From Magnolia sinica (lineage: Eukaryota; Streptophyta; Magnoliopsida; Magnoliales; Magnoliaceae), in NCBI RefSeq assembly GCF_029962835.1, contig NC_080577.1:30920501-30984500 (forward strand): a DNA stretch of 64,000 bases, in the 5' to 3' direction. Shown here in pieces: positions 35,334 to 42,511 of this stretch. The translations under genes and the position numbers were made by a program. How positions within the stretch are numbered: position 1 is the first letter of the stretch; every line of letters begins with the position of its first letter. The notes under the pieces were generated by a model that did no database searches, was not told the DNA's origin, and saw only the letters and a program-made list of their open reading frames with translations.

Positions 35334-38300
35334 GTTTCAAACTCAAAAGGGAGGGAGACCGTCGTGTGTGACTCTCCCTCTCTTGGTCTCTCTGCCCATT
35401 TACGAACCCCCCTCTCTCTTTTCGATTTCGAAGCCCAAGGAGGTCTCGGATTACGTGGTTTAGCACGCCACGATGTTATGTTGACGTGGCAAAGTTCTGT
35501 GGGCCCCACCGTGATGTATGCGTTATATCCACACCATCCATCCATTTTTCCATATCATTTTAGGGCACAAGCCCAAAAATGAGCCAGATTTAAAGCTCCC
35601 GTGGACCACACAAAAAAAAAGGTGATTGAATGCCTGCCATTGAAAACTTCTTGGGGCCACAAAAGTTTTAGTTCAAGTAGATATTTGTGTTTTCCCATCA
35701 TCTAAGTCTTTATGACCTTATGAAGAGGTTGGATGGCAAATAAACATCATGGTGGGCCCTAGGAATCTTTCAATGGTGGACATCATTGTCCCCACTGCTT
35801 TCTACAATGTGGTCCACTTGAGTAATGGATCGTCATTTTCTTTTATCATGGCCTAAAAGGATAGAGCAAAATGGATCGATGGTGTGGATATAACACAGAC
35901 ATCACGTTGGGGCCCACAGAACTTTGCCACATCCACACAACAATCAGTACCCCTTTCTCTCTTTTTGTCATTTATGAGGGAAACCCTCTCTCCCTTTTCA
36001 ATTCAAAACAAGCCAACGTGGCTTATTTTCAACCATGTCTTTTTTCTAGCAAAGGTCCAGTGAGTTGGACCATAATTACGGTCCACTTTGGTGCTTCCTT
36101 GACCATGGGGCCCACCTTGATGCATGTGTTGTATATCCACGCCGTCCAACCTATTGATAAGGTCACGTAGGTTTGGTCGAAGGGAAAACCCAAGTAATAG
36201 CTTGATCCAAAACATTTTTTGGTCCTAAGAAGTTTTTAATCGTGGGAATTCAATTCCTATTGTGTGGTGCACATATGATTTCGACTTGCTTCATTTTTTG
36301 GACCATACCTTAAAATGAGTTGGCAAAAAGGATGGATGGCATGGATATACAACAAATACAATGAGGTGGGCCCCACATTCAAGGCCTCGCCCACTTGTGG
36401 TCCACCTGATATTTGGAGCTGCCTCAGTTTTTGGACCATGCCTTGAAATGGGTTGGGAAGACATTGAGGTGGCCCCACGTTTAGGGCTCACCCTCCAGTA
36501 GTCCACCTGAGATTTGGATCTGCCTCATTTTTGGACCATGTCCTAAAATGAGTTGGTAAAATGGGTGGATAACATGTATATGTAATACATACATCGGGCT
36601 AGACCACATGTATAGGGCCATAAAAATTTGTACATGAGGCATGTATTAACTCAAAATTAACCAATTAAATTATGGGATTGTTGTTGCCATTGTATTGTTT
36701 GAATGATTTTAACCATTAATTTGTAGACATTTGTTTTTTGAAATAGGACCATTTGATATTTTGCATTTTTCACTGTCCAATAAATGTCCATCAATCATTA
36801 GTGGGATAAGAGCTAATAAATTGCATAAATTTGAGGCTGATTTGTGACATCGAGTGGTCAGCCAAATCAGCCCCAAATTAACAACACTATTCACTCAAAT
36901 CTAATTCCATTTTTTTTCTTAGGATCTACTGGGGAAATGATATCAATTTTTTTTAGAGTTAATAATATCAAATTGTTAGGTATATAAATTACATAATAGG
37001 GCCTAAAAGTCTCTAGACTCTATATGTTGAAATAAAATGTACACGATTTGTGAGGTATGTAATATACCAATACTTTAAATAATTGTCAAACCTGTAAATG
37101 TGAGATGTTTTGGTATTAAATTAATTCTATTAAATTAATCATTGATATTATATAATTAGAAAATTAAATATAAAATGTTTGCAGTTAATCCTAGTTTATC
37201 AAATTAATAAATTCATCAGACAACCCGATACAACATTCTCATCAAAGAGTGGACCGTTACACTACTATAAACATGTTCAAAATTATAAATGAATGCATAT
37301 TTGGAATATTTAGAATATTCTGAATTTAATGGATATTTTTTCAGATTTTTTTGACAAAAAAATAAAAATAAAATCAACCGTTACACACCCTGTATCGGCC
37401 GTTACGGCCCCCTATCGATCGATACATGGTGTATCCGTATCGGTAACGGTGGGGACCGTTACGCCCACCGTTACCGCAACAGAATACCTTGCCTAAGTAA
37501 GAACACTATCCTGCATAGGGGGCAATTCGTCAGGAAGTTCATCGGGCATAATTCCATCGGACTCCTTCAATACTGGTTTTAACTTTTTTGTGATGTCCAT
37601 GGATTTTTCTTCCTTTTCCTTTATAATGCATTGATCTCCTTCGTCTCCCTAGTTTTTTTTTTTTTTTTTTTTATTACTATCTTTGGGATGTTTGTGGTTT
37701 TTACTTCTTTTCCATTTTCTAATACATTGATCTCTCTCGTCTCATCAGATTCTTTGACGAATTCTCGTACAGTTACAGGAGTCTACCCATTCACTTTAGA
37801 AGTTTTGGGTTGGTAATCCATATTCATAGGGGCGAGGATAATCTTTCTACCGTTTTTGACAGAAATAAAAATATTATCCCGACCTTTATGCGTGGCATTG
37901 TGATCGTACTGCCATGGTTGACCAAGTAACATGTGACAAGCCTCCATATCAACTATGCCACACACTACGTCGTCCTTATAGTATTTACCGATGGAGAAAG
38001 GAATACGACATCGTTCAGTTACATTTGTCTCGCCAATCTCCTTGATCCATCCGGGCTGCCTTTTTTATTTCTAGTTGCAGCTTTTCCACCATAAACTTTG
38101 ACACAATATTCTCATTGCTTACTACTATCTATGATCATATCACAAACCCTTTTGTACATGGTGCACCTCGTTCGAAAGATGTTGTGTCGTTATAGATATA
38201 TTTCCTCCTTCAACGTATGTAACAACTTCCTCACGATTAGAGTGGTGGCTTGTGATTCACCACTATTGCATGGTGGCCCGCGATTCATCACCGGTGTCAC

Positions 38301-41300
38301 ACTGCGAACATGATGACTGGAAGCTCCATCACTAATTTGGGCTCGTCCTAAAGCTCTCGTCATGCGGTCGATCGCTACCCACAATCCTTGCATGTCTCGC
38401 AGATTCTCCCGTTGCGCTGTCCCAAACGCCACCTCAAACGCTGCTGTTGTCAAAGGATAATCCCTTGGAGCATTATCCGCGGGTTTGTTGCCCGAACCTT
38501 GGTTAGATGCCATTGAGCCGAGGAAAAGCCTCTCTCTGATACCAACTGATGCAGGTGAAGAACGTGAATGATGCAGGGGAAGAACGTGAATGGATAATGA
38601 GAGAGATCACTGTCTTTCTCAAGTAATCAAAACCTTGAATCCACAAGAAAAAGAGAAAACTCGAATAATTTTATTCAATAATGTGTGTAATGTATATTTT
38701 TCTCAATTACACCATTAATAAAGAAAAAAAAAAACCAAAATTCATAATGATCAAAAATAGCAAAATTCTAATTCTAATAAAAGTTACCCAAAATAGTAAA
38801 ACTCATCTAAAGCTTAATTTGTCAAAATAGAAAGTCTAAATAAACCTAACTAGAAGAGGGCTAGCAGGATTGCAAGTAATTTTTAAAAAGAAGAAAAAAA
38901 TCTATAACTCTAAAAACAAAGAAAAAAGATAAATTGCAATTACTAAAAATAGTAAGTTTTTCCTAAAATCCAATTTTTTAACTGGAACTGCGCATTTTCT
39001 TGCGAAATGGAATGACGCGATCCACTTTGTGGGCCAGTTCACCCTGGATGGCCCGTTACAGTAAAGATTGCTGGTCGTGCATCTCGTAATGATACTTGGA
39101 TCAAAAGTTATGGCCGATTTTTGTTTGGCCTTCTTTTGGTCCAGCCATGCTAGGAATGTATTTGTGTCTCATCCTACATCAATTTAGGGGTGGTTTGGGA
39201 ACGAGGATTCCTTAGGAAAGTAATTTTTTCGAAGGATGGGTTTCTTAGTCTATTGCAGTGATATTCAAAGCCTTGGGAGATCGATTCTTCTACAACCCTT
39301 GGTGTGACTTGTGTGGAGCTGTTCTTCATGTTTATCCTTATTTGGTGTGGCATCGTATTTTCTTGTTGATCTTCTTGTGGTTTGGAGACAAATTGGAGTT
39401 ATCTAGATAGGGCTGCATTTGGGTTGGATTAGGTCGGGTTGGGGATAATCATATTTATTTGGGTCAGTTGAGTCAAGTATAGAGGAATTTTGGTTGTGTC
39501 CAGGTTGGGCACCTTGGGTTGGAATTTGGGTCAGGTTGGGCCATCTCGTTGTCCAGCTCAGCAGGTTGACATTCAACCTGACCCGACCTGCCCGATTTGC
39601 ATCCCTGTATCTAGGGATGAAAGTCAATGTCCCAAGTGGCATACAGTCACATTTTTATGCTTCTAATTCCATTTCACTTAATCTTCCCAACTCTGATATG
39701 CATTTAGATCTCTTTGTTTGGGGTTTTATTTCATCTCAACTGCCACATAAATGTTATTTATGAAGTGTGGATAATGAAACCAAATCTTGTGGTCCTCTCT
39801 TTCTGTGGCTCAAACTTGATGGTGGGAGACATGCCAGCTCAACATATCTGGCAGTCACACCATTATGCGGATTATGGCCGGCTAATAATTTATGACATGC
39901 CACCATTACTAATTTGCTTATACACTATTTCATGTTGCAGATTCTACATATATCAGATGTGGAGGTCAGAGAAACCAAGCTGATGGGAACCTCTCCGATA
40001 ATCATCATAGCTGTAAGCATCTCATTGGTGGTTATGACTCAATGAAGTTGGGCAAATTCATCTTTGGAGCAAAACCTTACCCCTTCTCTTTTCTACTTTG
40101 AATTCTCTCAGTTCCAAACTCAGCAGGTCTATTGCGTGCGAGATAGACATGGTTCAATAACCGAAGGGGGAAAGGTAAAAACCACACTTGTTGGAGCAAT
40201 CAGATGCACCCATACTTGATGTATGCATGCTGCGCACACATGCAGCTGGGCATGAATGCATGCCCATCCATGGGTAGGGACACATGCACACACTCACAGA
40301 CAGATGGACAGAATCAGAGGCAGGTAGGCATATAGACATGCATTCACGAGCATATAGACATCCTTACAGAGAAATGCACAGACGGTGTACCTACATGCAT
40401 TCGAATGCACTCTAAGAATCATGGATACAGGGAATTGATATTGGAACCCACCTGACTGTTAGATACACCCTTTCATTAGCTACTGGCGGTAAGACGATAG
40501 CACAAATTTGTACTATTGTATTGCAAAATGCATAATGGGTCGGTATATTTATCTGCATGGATGTAAATTGTGGCCTCTGTAGACATACACCGGCAAGCAC
40601 TTGCAATCTTACAAACGGGCATGCATGCACATTACAGGGCAGACATTTGGCAGACAAGTAGGCTAATGAGAAGCAGTCACAGAAGCAGAAAACATGCATG
40701 CATTAACACCACCCATATATGCACATGCATTCATATATTATGGTATGAACCTTGTGCCATCTTGATCGCAGCCCTAGTTGGGGTCATGTGTCAAATTCCA
40801 ATTTGCCCATAAAACAAAACTGTTTTTGTGCATATACACATGCATGTTTTTATTTGCACATGTGCTTGTTAGTTCAAGAACCTGAAAACGTGACTTGATG
40901 TCCAGCTGGGTTGGGTCAACTCAATACACCATAATTAAACTGTTAATATTCAAATAGGAATGAGTGATTTTTTTTTTTCCTGGAAAGGTAAGACTACCAG
41001 GGATTGAAACCCGGATCAATCACACACATTACTCTCTATTAGCTCATCTAACGAGCTTGTAGAGATGAATGAGCATTTAAAGATATAAGATTAGCTGTAT
41101 ATGTCACAAGCCCAACAAATGGAACTGGTTACATGTGCTCTCTTCTACATCAACAGGTGAGGGGGTTGAAACATCACCCTTTACTTTGTATTAAGAGTTT
41201 TTTTCCACCTGGATGACTCGGTTTGAGTCATCATGAGTTGTATCGACTTAGACTCAATGAGTCACACCAAGTCGAGACAGCTACTTGCAAGAATGAGTTT

Positions 41301-41550
41301 CCTAGTGATGTGGTGAGTCACGGAGTTTTAGAACTATGACCTAATTCCTTGTTCCATTTTCCGCCAATGAGAATATATGATATTATTCTTAGGCTGATAG
41401 TTTACTTTCATTCTTCAGGATACAATCCACACGGTTTATTATGCGTGGGCCATGCAGCAAGTTGATGCAGAAGAGCTTGGGGAGGGTGCGATCTACCCAA
41501 TATGGAGGCTAAGAGAAATGCAGCAACTTGGCATTCAGGCCCTCATTTAG
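6162..41550 (+). CDS. TIM44: TIM44, mitochondrial import inner membrane translocase subunit (13 exons)
   Basis: TIM44 is the matrix-side scaffold that tethers mtHsp70 to the TIM23 channel for presequence-driven import. Coding exons: 6162-6265, 7402-7485, 7638-7713, 7826-7870, 7967-8398, 8497-8565, 8946-9010, 16342-16410, 16549-16621, 16742-16846, 39941-40012, 40113-40174 (with 40112 as first base) and 41419-41550. Together they form 1389 nt and 462 residues with no internal stop, close to the roughly 470 residues of plant TIM44. Hallmarks are [43 protein letters not shown] and, in the C-terminal lipid-binding domain, [16 protein letters not shown] and [20 protein letters not shown]. All introns are GT-AG except intron 9, which is GC-AG. 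Homologues have about 25-30 more N-terminal residues, so an upstream first exon may be missing. Introns 7 and 10 are greatly expanded by transposons. Confidence 0.95.
6806..7238. mobile_element. hAT-like MITE in TIM44 intron 1
   Basis: Begins 'gactgtttggcgttgcttc' and ends 'gtggctaaccaaacacg', giving inverted TGTTTGG..CCAAACA termini. The interior includes foldback-family text (about 6940-7000). The exact ends and TSD are not resolved. It does not disturb the splice sites. Confidence 0.4.
7402..7485 (+). CDS. TIM44: TIM44 exon 2
   Basis: 84 bp between GTCAG| and |GTAATA. Joined to exon 1 it reads [20 protein letters not shown] and on to KEDLKV, the charged N-terminal helix of plant TIM44. 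Confidence 0.93.
7638..7713 (+). CDS. TIM44: TIM44 exon 3
   Basis: 76 bp between TGCAG| and |GTTAGA. Encodes [20 protein letters not shown] followed by EAAAKK. Confidence 0.93.
7826..7870 (+). CDS. TIM44: TIM44 exon 4 (45 bp)
   Basis: A short exon between CACAG| and |GTGAAT, encoding [15 protein letters not shown]. It is too small to find by open-frame length. It was identified by family continuity and flanking splice sites. Confidence 0.9.
7967..8398 (+). CDS. TIM44: TIM44 exon 5 (largest exon)
   Basis: 432 bp (144 codons) between TTTAG| and |GTAAAT. It starts [10 protein letters not shown], passes a Ser-rich linker, then [20 protein letters not shown] and [15 protein letters not shown]. 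The Ser-rich part is variable in the family; the rest is conserved. Confidence 0.95.
8497..8565 (+). CDS. TIM44: TIM44 exon 6
   Basis: 69 bp between TTGCAG| and |GTTGGT. Encodes [20 protein letters not shown] and then GQE, a strongly conserved block before the C-terminal domain. Confidence 0.94.
8946..9010 (+). CDS. TIM44: TIM44 exon 7
   Basis: 65 bp between GGCAG| and |GTATCT. Encodes [20 protein letters not shown] and Q, with a split Asp codon completed by exon 8 about 7.3 kb downstream. Confidence 0.93.
10021..10131. mobile_element. Short MITE (ggctgtcaac...ttgacaac) with near-9-bp TSD
   Basis: It is flanked by ctcttttag (10012-10020) and ctctttag(t) (10132-10140), a nearly identical duplication. 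The interior is a self-complementary gggtctgggt / acccaaaccc repeat. It carries no coding capacity. Confidence 0.5.
12123..12628. mobile_element. GAGCTCGG-rich foldback element with near-perfect TSD
   Basis: The ends are 'agagctgtacacgag' and 'cgtgtacaactct', inverted complements with few mismatches. The flanks are agtagtggat (12113-12122) and agtagtgaat (12629-12638), 9 of 10 identical. The interior is dense in gctcgagc, ctcgactcgg and gagtcgag permutations that fold back. The TSD size and long inverted ends fit a Mutator-type non-autonomous element. Confidence 0.6.
13078..13131. repeat. Perfect 27-bp tandem duplication
   Basis: The unit acccactttcctagtcacca plus ccggcag occurs at 13078-13104 and again at 13105-13131 without a mismatch. 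It lies in the LINE remnant, just before a (TA)n run. Confidence 0.85.
13315..14830. mobile_element. Nested TATCGG/GTAACGG foldback elements
   Basis: The outer arms (about 13325-13430 and 14640-14830) are rich in gatacggg / cccgtatc permutations. Inside lies a second element at about 13740-14452, with ends 'acccaaggtattttgtat' and 'gggatgccttgggt' and gtaacggt / accgttac arms. A 46-bp segment (acattaaaatacaa...) is repeated directly at 13687 and 14359. Poly(T) tracts occur at 13432, 13520 and 13918. No genes. Confidence 0.5.
15510..15630. repeat. Degenerate ~58-bp tandem pair
   Basis: Two adjoining units share attctgagat.gt.tctcatcaaccc and ttgaattctgattcttacaa. They probably belong to the LINE remnant. 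Confidence 0.45.
16342..16410 (+). CDS. TIM44: TIM44 exon 8
   Basis: 69 bp between GTTACAG| and |GTAAGA. Completes Asp and reads [20 protein letters not shown] then RDP. The downstream RRRDPSFSLPEF junction with exon 9 restores the conserved family motif. Confidence 0.93.
16549..16621 (+). CDS. TIM44: TIM44 exon 9, followed by a GC donor
   Basis: 73 bp after AAAAG|. Encodes [20 protein letters not shown] and AYLK. The exon ends CTCAAG|GCAAGT, a minor but well-known GC-AG intron type with otherwise perfect donor consensus. Confidence 0.92.
16742..16846 (+). CDS. TIM44: TIM44 exon 10
   Basis: 105 bp between ACCAG| and |GTATGT. Encodes [20 protein letters not shown] through QGIFFDNK, the first part of the TIM44 C-terminal fold. 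The next exon is 23.1 kb away. Confidence 0.94.
17335..17570. repeat. Short tandem-like array around 'gtgaaatccactctgaccat'
   Basis: The phrase 'catgtgtatgtgaaatcc.ctctgaccatcaggtgc.tcacccca' recurs about four times at roughly 55-65 bp spacing. It is related to the gtgggcccca family text that surrounds it (17560-17700). Confidence 0.55.
17849..17894. repeat. 23-bp perfect tandem pair next to LTR insertion site
   Basis: catcatggggcatcacagtg plus ggc occurs at 17849-17871 and 17872-17894. The second unit abuts the target duplication ccatg of the chromovirus. Confidence 0.8.
17899..18747 (-). repeat. 3' LTR of the chromovirus
   Basis: 849 bp. The last ~28 codons of the integrase/chromodomain frame (stop at 18663) lie inside this LTR. 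Confidence 0.94.
18663..19571 (-). pseudogene. Chromovirus integrase C-terminal part and chromodomain
   Basis: This continues the pol frame after the two nonsense codons. It starts in the integrase core (the [12 protein letters not shown] segment with the catalytic Glu spans its start). It goes through [18 protein letters not shown] and a [19 protein letters not shown] module to a chromodomain ([39 protein letters not shown]). Chromodomains direct integration to marked heterochromatin. The end of the frame overlaps the 3' LTR. Without suppression of the upstream stops it would not be made as part of Pol. Confidence 0.88.
19650..21644 (-). CDS. pol: Chromovirus pol: RT, RNase H, integrase N-terminal part
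   Basis: About 664 codons in the same frame as gag. RT has [17 protein letters not shown], the GYHQI block and the catalytic YFDDILIYS. RNase H follows ([37 protein letters not shown]). Then come the integrase zinc finger HHCC ([15 protein letters not shown]) and the first two catalytic Asp regions ([24 protein letters not shown]). The frame stops at TAG 19650-19652, just after FTSYF, where relatives have Trp. A further in-frame TAA follows at 19614-19616. The protein is therefore truncated before the catalytic Glu of integrase. Confidence 0.93.
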   Translation of the reverse strand: MHCEVTSVMKEYSDVFPEDLPNELPPMRDIQHAIDLVPGSTLPNLPHHRMNPAAHAELKKQVDELLQKGFIQESMSPCVVPALLTPKKDGTWRMCVDSRAINEITVKYRFPIPRLDDMLDMMARSTIFSKIDLKSGYHQIRIRPGDEWKTAFKTKDGLYEWLVMPFGLTNAPSTFMRVMTQALRPFMEKFLVVYFDDILIYSTTKESHLEHLKKVCSVLRKEKLYANLKKCAFMSNQVVFLGFIVSSEGMQADPEKVRAIVEWPEPRNIHEVRSFHGLATFYRRFIRGFSTIMAPITEYMKKGEFVWSKAAVKAFKEIKGKMVEAPVMRLPDFSTVFVVTCNASGVGIGGVLSQEGHPVAYFSEKLNEAKQKYSTYDKEFYAVVQSLRHWRHYLLPQEFVLFSDHEALRYLHSQKKLNPRHAKWVAFLQEYSFVLKHKAGVENKPADALSRRVALLNSLSVEVVGFEQLKDEYPICPDFGGTYTSLSSDQHIMGGYVLKDGFLFKGDRLCIPHMSLREFLIWELHSGGIAGHFGHDKTIALVEDRFYWPSLKRDVAKVLGQCRTCQLAKQRKQNTGLYTSLPVPHAPWQDISMDFVLGLPKTIKKHDSVFVVVDRFSKMAHFLPCSKTSDASHVARIFFDGVVRLHGLPKTIVSDRDVRFTSYF
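21657..23486 (-). CDS. gag: Chromovirus gag-protease
   Basis: 609 codons from an ATG soon after the primer site. Residues ~30-80 form a Gln/Glu-rich coiled-coil-like stretch. Residues ~135-290 are the retrotransposon Gag core ([26 protein letters not shown]). Around residue 350 is a CCHC knuckle ([14 protein letters not shown]). Around residue 455 is the aspartic protease motif [13 protein letters not shown], followed by [11 protein letters not shown]. It ends at a TAG (21657-21659) that is in frame with the RT region downstream, where the family normally reads on. That stop is either nonsense decay or a read-through point. Confidence 0.92.
   Translation of the reverse strand: MPTRRGRGFGLQPTMNNEQLSEQLAQLIQKITALEAGQRREFARLENQITTTMTKVEQLEASQKENPAVGEDAHSQVEGIIEERAATRGGSEDRDRGNSRGVVREARTTCGHQDRYDPDERAMKSVRVEAPSFDGRLDPKAFLDWVADMDHYFEWYGMSENRQMRFAKMKLVGQAKLFWTNTERRVERVGRTPITHWYEMKEKLKEKYLPLSYRQKLLDQWQSLRQGSMHAADYIAKFEEYVMRCDIREDPLVTLSRFKTGLCADLQRELITRPLTDLDEAYQVVQELEQYLKAPVVRRFESRDSNTRSSSQGTRPNIGNQPRAQATIPPRPREDKGKGVLDAGPSNMSQVRCYECGNLGHMSNQCPTKSRGRALVIGESHEGGDDQGDYEVEEYHPEGGLTDEEVDGEATLAVVRRVLAQSRSSADWRRSTIFYTIAKCGEKNCKVIVDSGSCQNVISTSTLDRLKLKSTPHPDPYKVSWVDKTSLPVTQQCLVPIEFGSYKESLWCDVLPMDVGHVILGRPWLFDNDVTIFGRSNACTFMYNGKKIKLNPMPPENTLGKKKDEKASEPREMGKSKPKSLHIISAREFEKEAKEDSMVYALVAREIKH
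23761..23773 (-). other. Primer binding site (initiator Met tRNA) of the chromovirus
   Basis: The minus strand reads TGGTATCAAAGCC four bases inside the 5' LTR. This is the common TGGTATCAGAGC site with one change. Confidence 0.85.
23778..24626 (-). repeat. 5' LTR of the chromovirus
   Basis: 849 bp, with the TG..CA ends inverted as TGACG..CATCA. It is matched base by base to 17899-18747 with only scattered substitutions. Confidence 0.94.
24632..25165. other. Unassigned spacer between two retrotransposons
   Basis: Contains a (TA)n run at 24674-24690 and scattered gtggggccca text, perhaps an eroded foldback MITE (24950-25040). No coding signal. Confidence 0.4.
25171..25258 (-). repeat. 3' LTR of element X, left part (before LINE)
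   Basis: Matches the start of 38547-39181 ('gtctttctcaagtaatcaaa', 'accttgaatccacaa'). It ends in the LINE target duplication. Confidence 0.85.
28010..28830. repeat. TCGAT/ATCGA-dense degenerate repeat
   Basis: Dozens of tcgat, atcga and gatatcga words at irregular 10-40 bp spacing on both strands. They make many small palindromes. The block lies in the upstream part of the copia LTR. Confidence 0.7.
29410..29625. repeat. ~85-bp minisatellite, 2.4 copies
   Basis: gtgttgacccttgctc starts at 29410, 29494 and 29580. Each is followed by agcataaact, then 'cttgtgt.g.tccttg.cctg', with moderate divergence. Confidence 0.75.
31430..33830 (-). pseudogene. LINE ORF1 (RRM-type nucleic-acid chaperone), broken
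   Basis: The first ATG is at 33829. The best frame (33789-33253) has a Lys-rich start, then an RRM-like domain: [20 protein letters not shown] with [13 protein letters not shown] and VQRTRYGP. Later frames (33169-32936, 32504-31926, 32170-31430) supply the rest, including a Pro/Ser-rich tail and [20 protein letters not shown]. Several frame changes occur. ORF1 binds LINE RNA. In plant L1s an RRM is usual here. Confidence 0.7.
33949..34496 (-). repeat. 3' LTR of element X, right part (after LINE)
   Basis: Aligns with 38650-39181: 'attttattcaataatgtgt', 'attacaccattaataaaga' and 'ttttggtccagccatgcta'. It ends tcctacatta. A polypurine-rich tract (minus: AAGTGGAGGGGAA) sits just inside it, as expected for a PPT. 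Confidence 0.85.
34497..34850 (-). pseudogene. Element X integrase C-terminal fragment
   Basis: The minus strand reads QVEFAFNN, then [20 protein letters not shown] and ENMADLV, with stops further down. This is the familiar end of a gypsy integrase. The frame runs on into the 3' LTR. RT, RNase H and most of integrase are absent. Confidence 0.7.
35156..35331. repeat. Two (CT)n tracts and a degenerate 65-bp unit
   Basis: (CT)n lies at 35156-35188 and 35297-35331. Between and after them the phrase 'ttagggttttgaaat.gaag' followed by 'agagagaca.cc' recurs. Long open frames here on both strands are products of the simple repeat. Confidence 0.85.
35484..35932. mobile_element. Complete foldback MITE of the gtgggcccca family
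   Basis: The left arm starts 'acgtggcaaagttctgtggg'. The right arm, inverted, reads 'atgtggcaaagttctgtggg'. The two arms pair over most of the ~450 bp ('ttatatccacaccatc' on each). Further partial copies follow to 36640. Confidence 0.7.
36055..36640. repeat. Further partial gtgggcccca family copies
   Basis: Repeated blocks 'ggaccatgccttgaaatg', 'ggatggatggcatggatata' and 'gggccccacattcaaggc', in more than one register. Confidence 0.6.
37500..38513 (-). pseudogene. Element X gag start and protease tail
   Basis: An ATG at 38513, 18 bp after the primer site, opens a 107-codon Gag N-terminus ([20 protein letters not shown]). The capsid core and zinc knuckle are missing. At 37965-37783 comes the end of a gypsy protease ([29 protein letters not shown]). 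Further down, a DELP-like RT entry segment ends where the foldback block begins (about 37496). This is an internally deleted derivative. Confidence 0.7.
38531..38544 (-). other. Primer binding site of element X
   Basis: The minus strand reads TGGTATCAGAGAGA two bases from the LTR, the initiator-Met type. Confidence 0.75.
38547..39181 (-). repeat. 5' LTR of element X
   Basis: 635 bp. Its left end carries a ~22-bp tandem duplication (tgatgcagg.gaagaacgtgaa twice) that is absent from the other LTR. It ends in tcctacatca. Confidence 0.85.
39410..39605. mobile_element. GGGTCGGGT-type MITE in TIM44 intron 10
   Basis: The left end gggctgcatttgggttgg is matched by the inverted right end (gggatgcaaatcgggc). 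'tatctag' flanks both sides within three bases. It is related to the GAGTCG/GGGTCG repeats elsewhere. Confidence 0.5.
39941..40012 (+). CDS. TIM44: TIM44 exon 11
   Basis: 72 bp between GTTGCAG| and |GTAAGC. Encodes [20 protein letters not shown] then IIIA. The phase is exactly right for joining to exon 10 across the 23-kb intron. Confidence 0.94.
40112..40174 (+). CDS. TIM44: TIM44 exon 12
   Basis: 63 bp between CTCAG| and |GTAAAA. Encodes [20 protein letters not shown] then K, matching the conserved FQTQ..YCVRD segment. Confidence 0.94.
40175..41418 (+). other. TIM44 intron 12 (1.2 kb)
   Basis: Starts GTAAAA and ends CTTCAG. The front half is rich in atgcatgc and cacac words. 41200-41330 has a gagtca-rich stretch (MITE remnant). 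No coding. Confidence 0.8.
41419..41550 (+). CDS. TIM44: TIM44 exon 13 (terminal)
   Basis: 132 bp after CTTCAG|, ending in TAG. Encodes [20 protein letters not shown], then [19 protein letters not shown] and QALI, the invariant C-terminus of plant TIM44. Confidence 0.95.
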   Translation, partial: DTIHTVYYAWAMQQVDAEELGEGAIYPIWRLREMQQLGIQALI

Positions 41551-41810
41551 TAAGCAGAAAAAGCACGTGGCTTGTTGTGGTTGTTGTCGTCATCATTGTT
41601 TCCGGAAAGAATATGTGAGGGATGGAATGTCTCTCTGGGTCATGTTTTTTTACTTCCAGAGAAAAAATCGCCGGAATCTTCCAATTTTGTTTTGAAAGAA
41701 TAATGGATAATTATATCTTTCATATTTTTAAAAAAAGAATAATGGATAATTATGCAGTGTGTTTTGAGGAAATTTATGTGAACATAGAGAACCCATCTCT
41801 TGGGTCTTTT
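41551..41810 (+). other. TIM44: Probable TIM44 3' UTR
   Basis: Follows the stop codon. A 19-bp phrase aagaataatggataattat occurs twice (about 41696 and 41737). No perfect AATAAA was seen; AATAAT occurs in both copies. The poly(A) site is not fixed. Confidence 0.45.
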
Positions 41811-41819
41811 ATGGTTTTA

Positions 41820-42424
41820 AGACTTGGACAAGTCTGATTTGACTCAAGTGAATTTGACTTGGATTTAATATCACCTGATATGGTTCGATATCACAAGTCA
41901 TCCCCTTGAGTCAACCCCAACTTGGCTGAGTCTGGTGAGTTGTGACTCAACTGAGATTGAACAAAGTCGATCCGAGTCGCCGGGTCCTGAAACCATGCTC
42001 TCAAGCAGCCGGTTTTTATCTTCTTTATAGGAGAATGATGTACCACTGAGTGGAAAAGGAGTGGATGAGTCTTCATTATGCATATGGTGGGGTCCACGTG
42101 CTTTATGTTTAGTTATGTATTTATTTTCCCTTCTTTTCCTTCTTTCCTTGCATTGAGTTCAAGTTGTATTTCAAAGGATTGCAACTGCGATTTGAGTTCT
42201 GCCTCTCCTTAATTGGCAAATTCAATTAATTATACATGTGCCTCCAAACGGGGATTCAATACAAGTATTTACAAGACACAAACAAGGTTTAGGCATTGTA
42301 TATCATCCCCAGCCATCAGATGATGGAATATAAAAAGCCATTACAGAAGCAAAAGCAAACTCATACGCCCATCTAACAAATGCATGCCCGTTCTCATGCA
42401 TGCAAAGATGCTAGCATCGTGTGC
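41820..42424. other. Intergenic, no gene seen
   Basis: Contains a gactcaa/ttgagtc-rich stretch (41820-41970), probably a small foldback remnant. There is nothing else of note. Confidence 0.4.
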
Positions 42425-42511
42425 ATTAACAACTTATAGGAGGCGGTTGCAATCACGACTCCAACGCTCCGGAAGTGCCATTGCCTTTTGGGTGGCCCTA
42501 CCTAGGATCGT

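Larger units (their letters stand above)
34851..37495. mobile_element. GTAACGG-armed foldback block replacing pol of element X
   Basis: Inverted ends: 'aaggtgttccaaattggtta' at 34851 and 'accgcaacagaatacctt' at 37478-37495, each followed inward by ggtaacgg / ccgttacg arms (cggccgttac, cgatacatgg). Inside lie CT microsatellites, gtgggcccca MITEs (35484-36640) and AT-rich DNA (36640-37380) without coding signal. It is related to the element at 13740-14452. Confidence 0.5.
25171..39181 (-). mobile_element. Gypsy element X, deleted, with nested insertions
   Basis: The LTRs are 38547-39181 (5') and 25171-34496 (3', split by a LINE). The perfect target duplication attta lies at 25166-25170 and 39182-39186, which proves the two halves are one insertion although they are 9 kb apart. 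The LTRs begin TGATGCAGG (CGACGCAGG in the left copy) and end CATCA (CATTA). The internal region is only 4 kb: gag start, protease tail, the very start of RT and a piece of integrase. The rest is replaced by foldback DNA at 34851-37495. The LTRs are visibly more diverged than those of the chromovirus, so X is older. Confidence 0.88.
16847..39940 (+). other. TIM44 intron 10 (23.1 kb), retrotransposon-filled
   Basis: Begins GTATGT and ends GTTGCAG. It carries a chromovirus (17899-24626) and gypsy element X (25171-39181), the latter containing an L1 LINE that itself contains a copia LTR. All retrotransposons of recognisable orientation here lie antisense to TIM44, except the copia LTR. 16860-17290 and 24632-25165 hold nothing recognisable. 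Confidence 0.92.

Noticed and set aside
35048-35545. Long Arg/Glu- and Ser/Leu-rich frames on both strands
   Set aside because: They are translations of (CT)n microsatellites and diverged tandem units.
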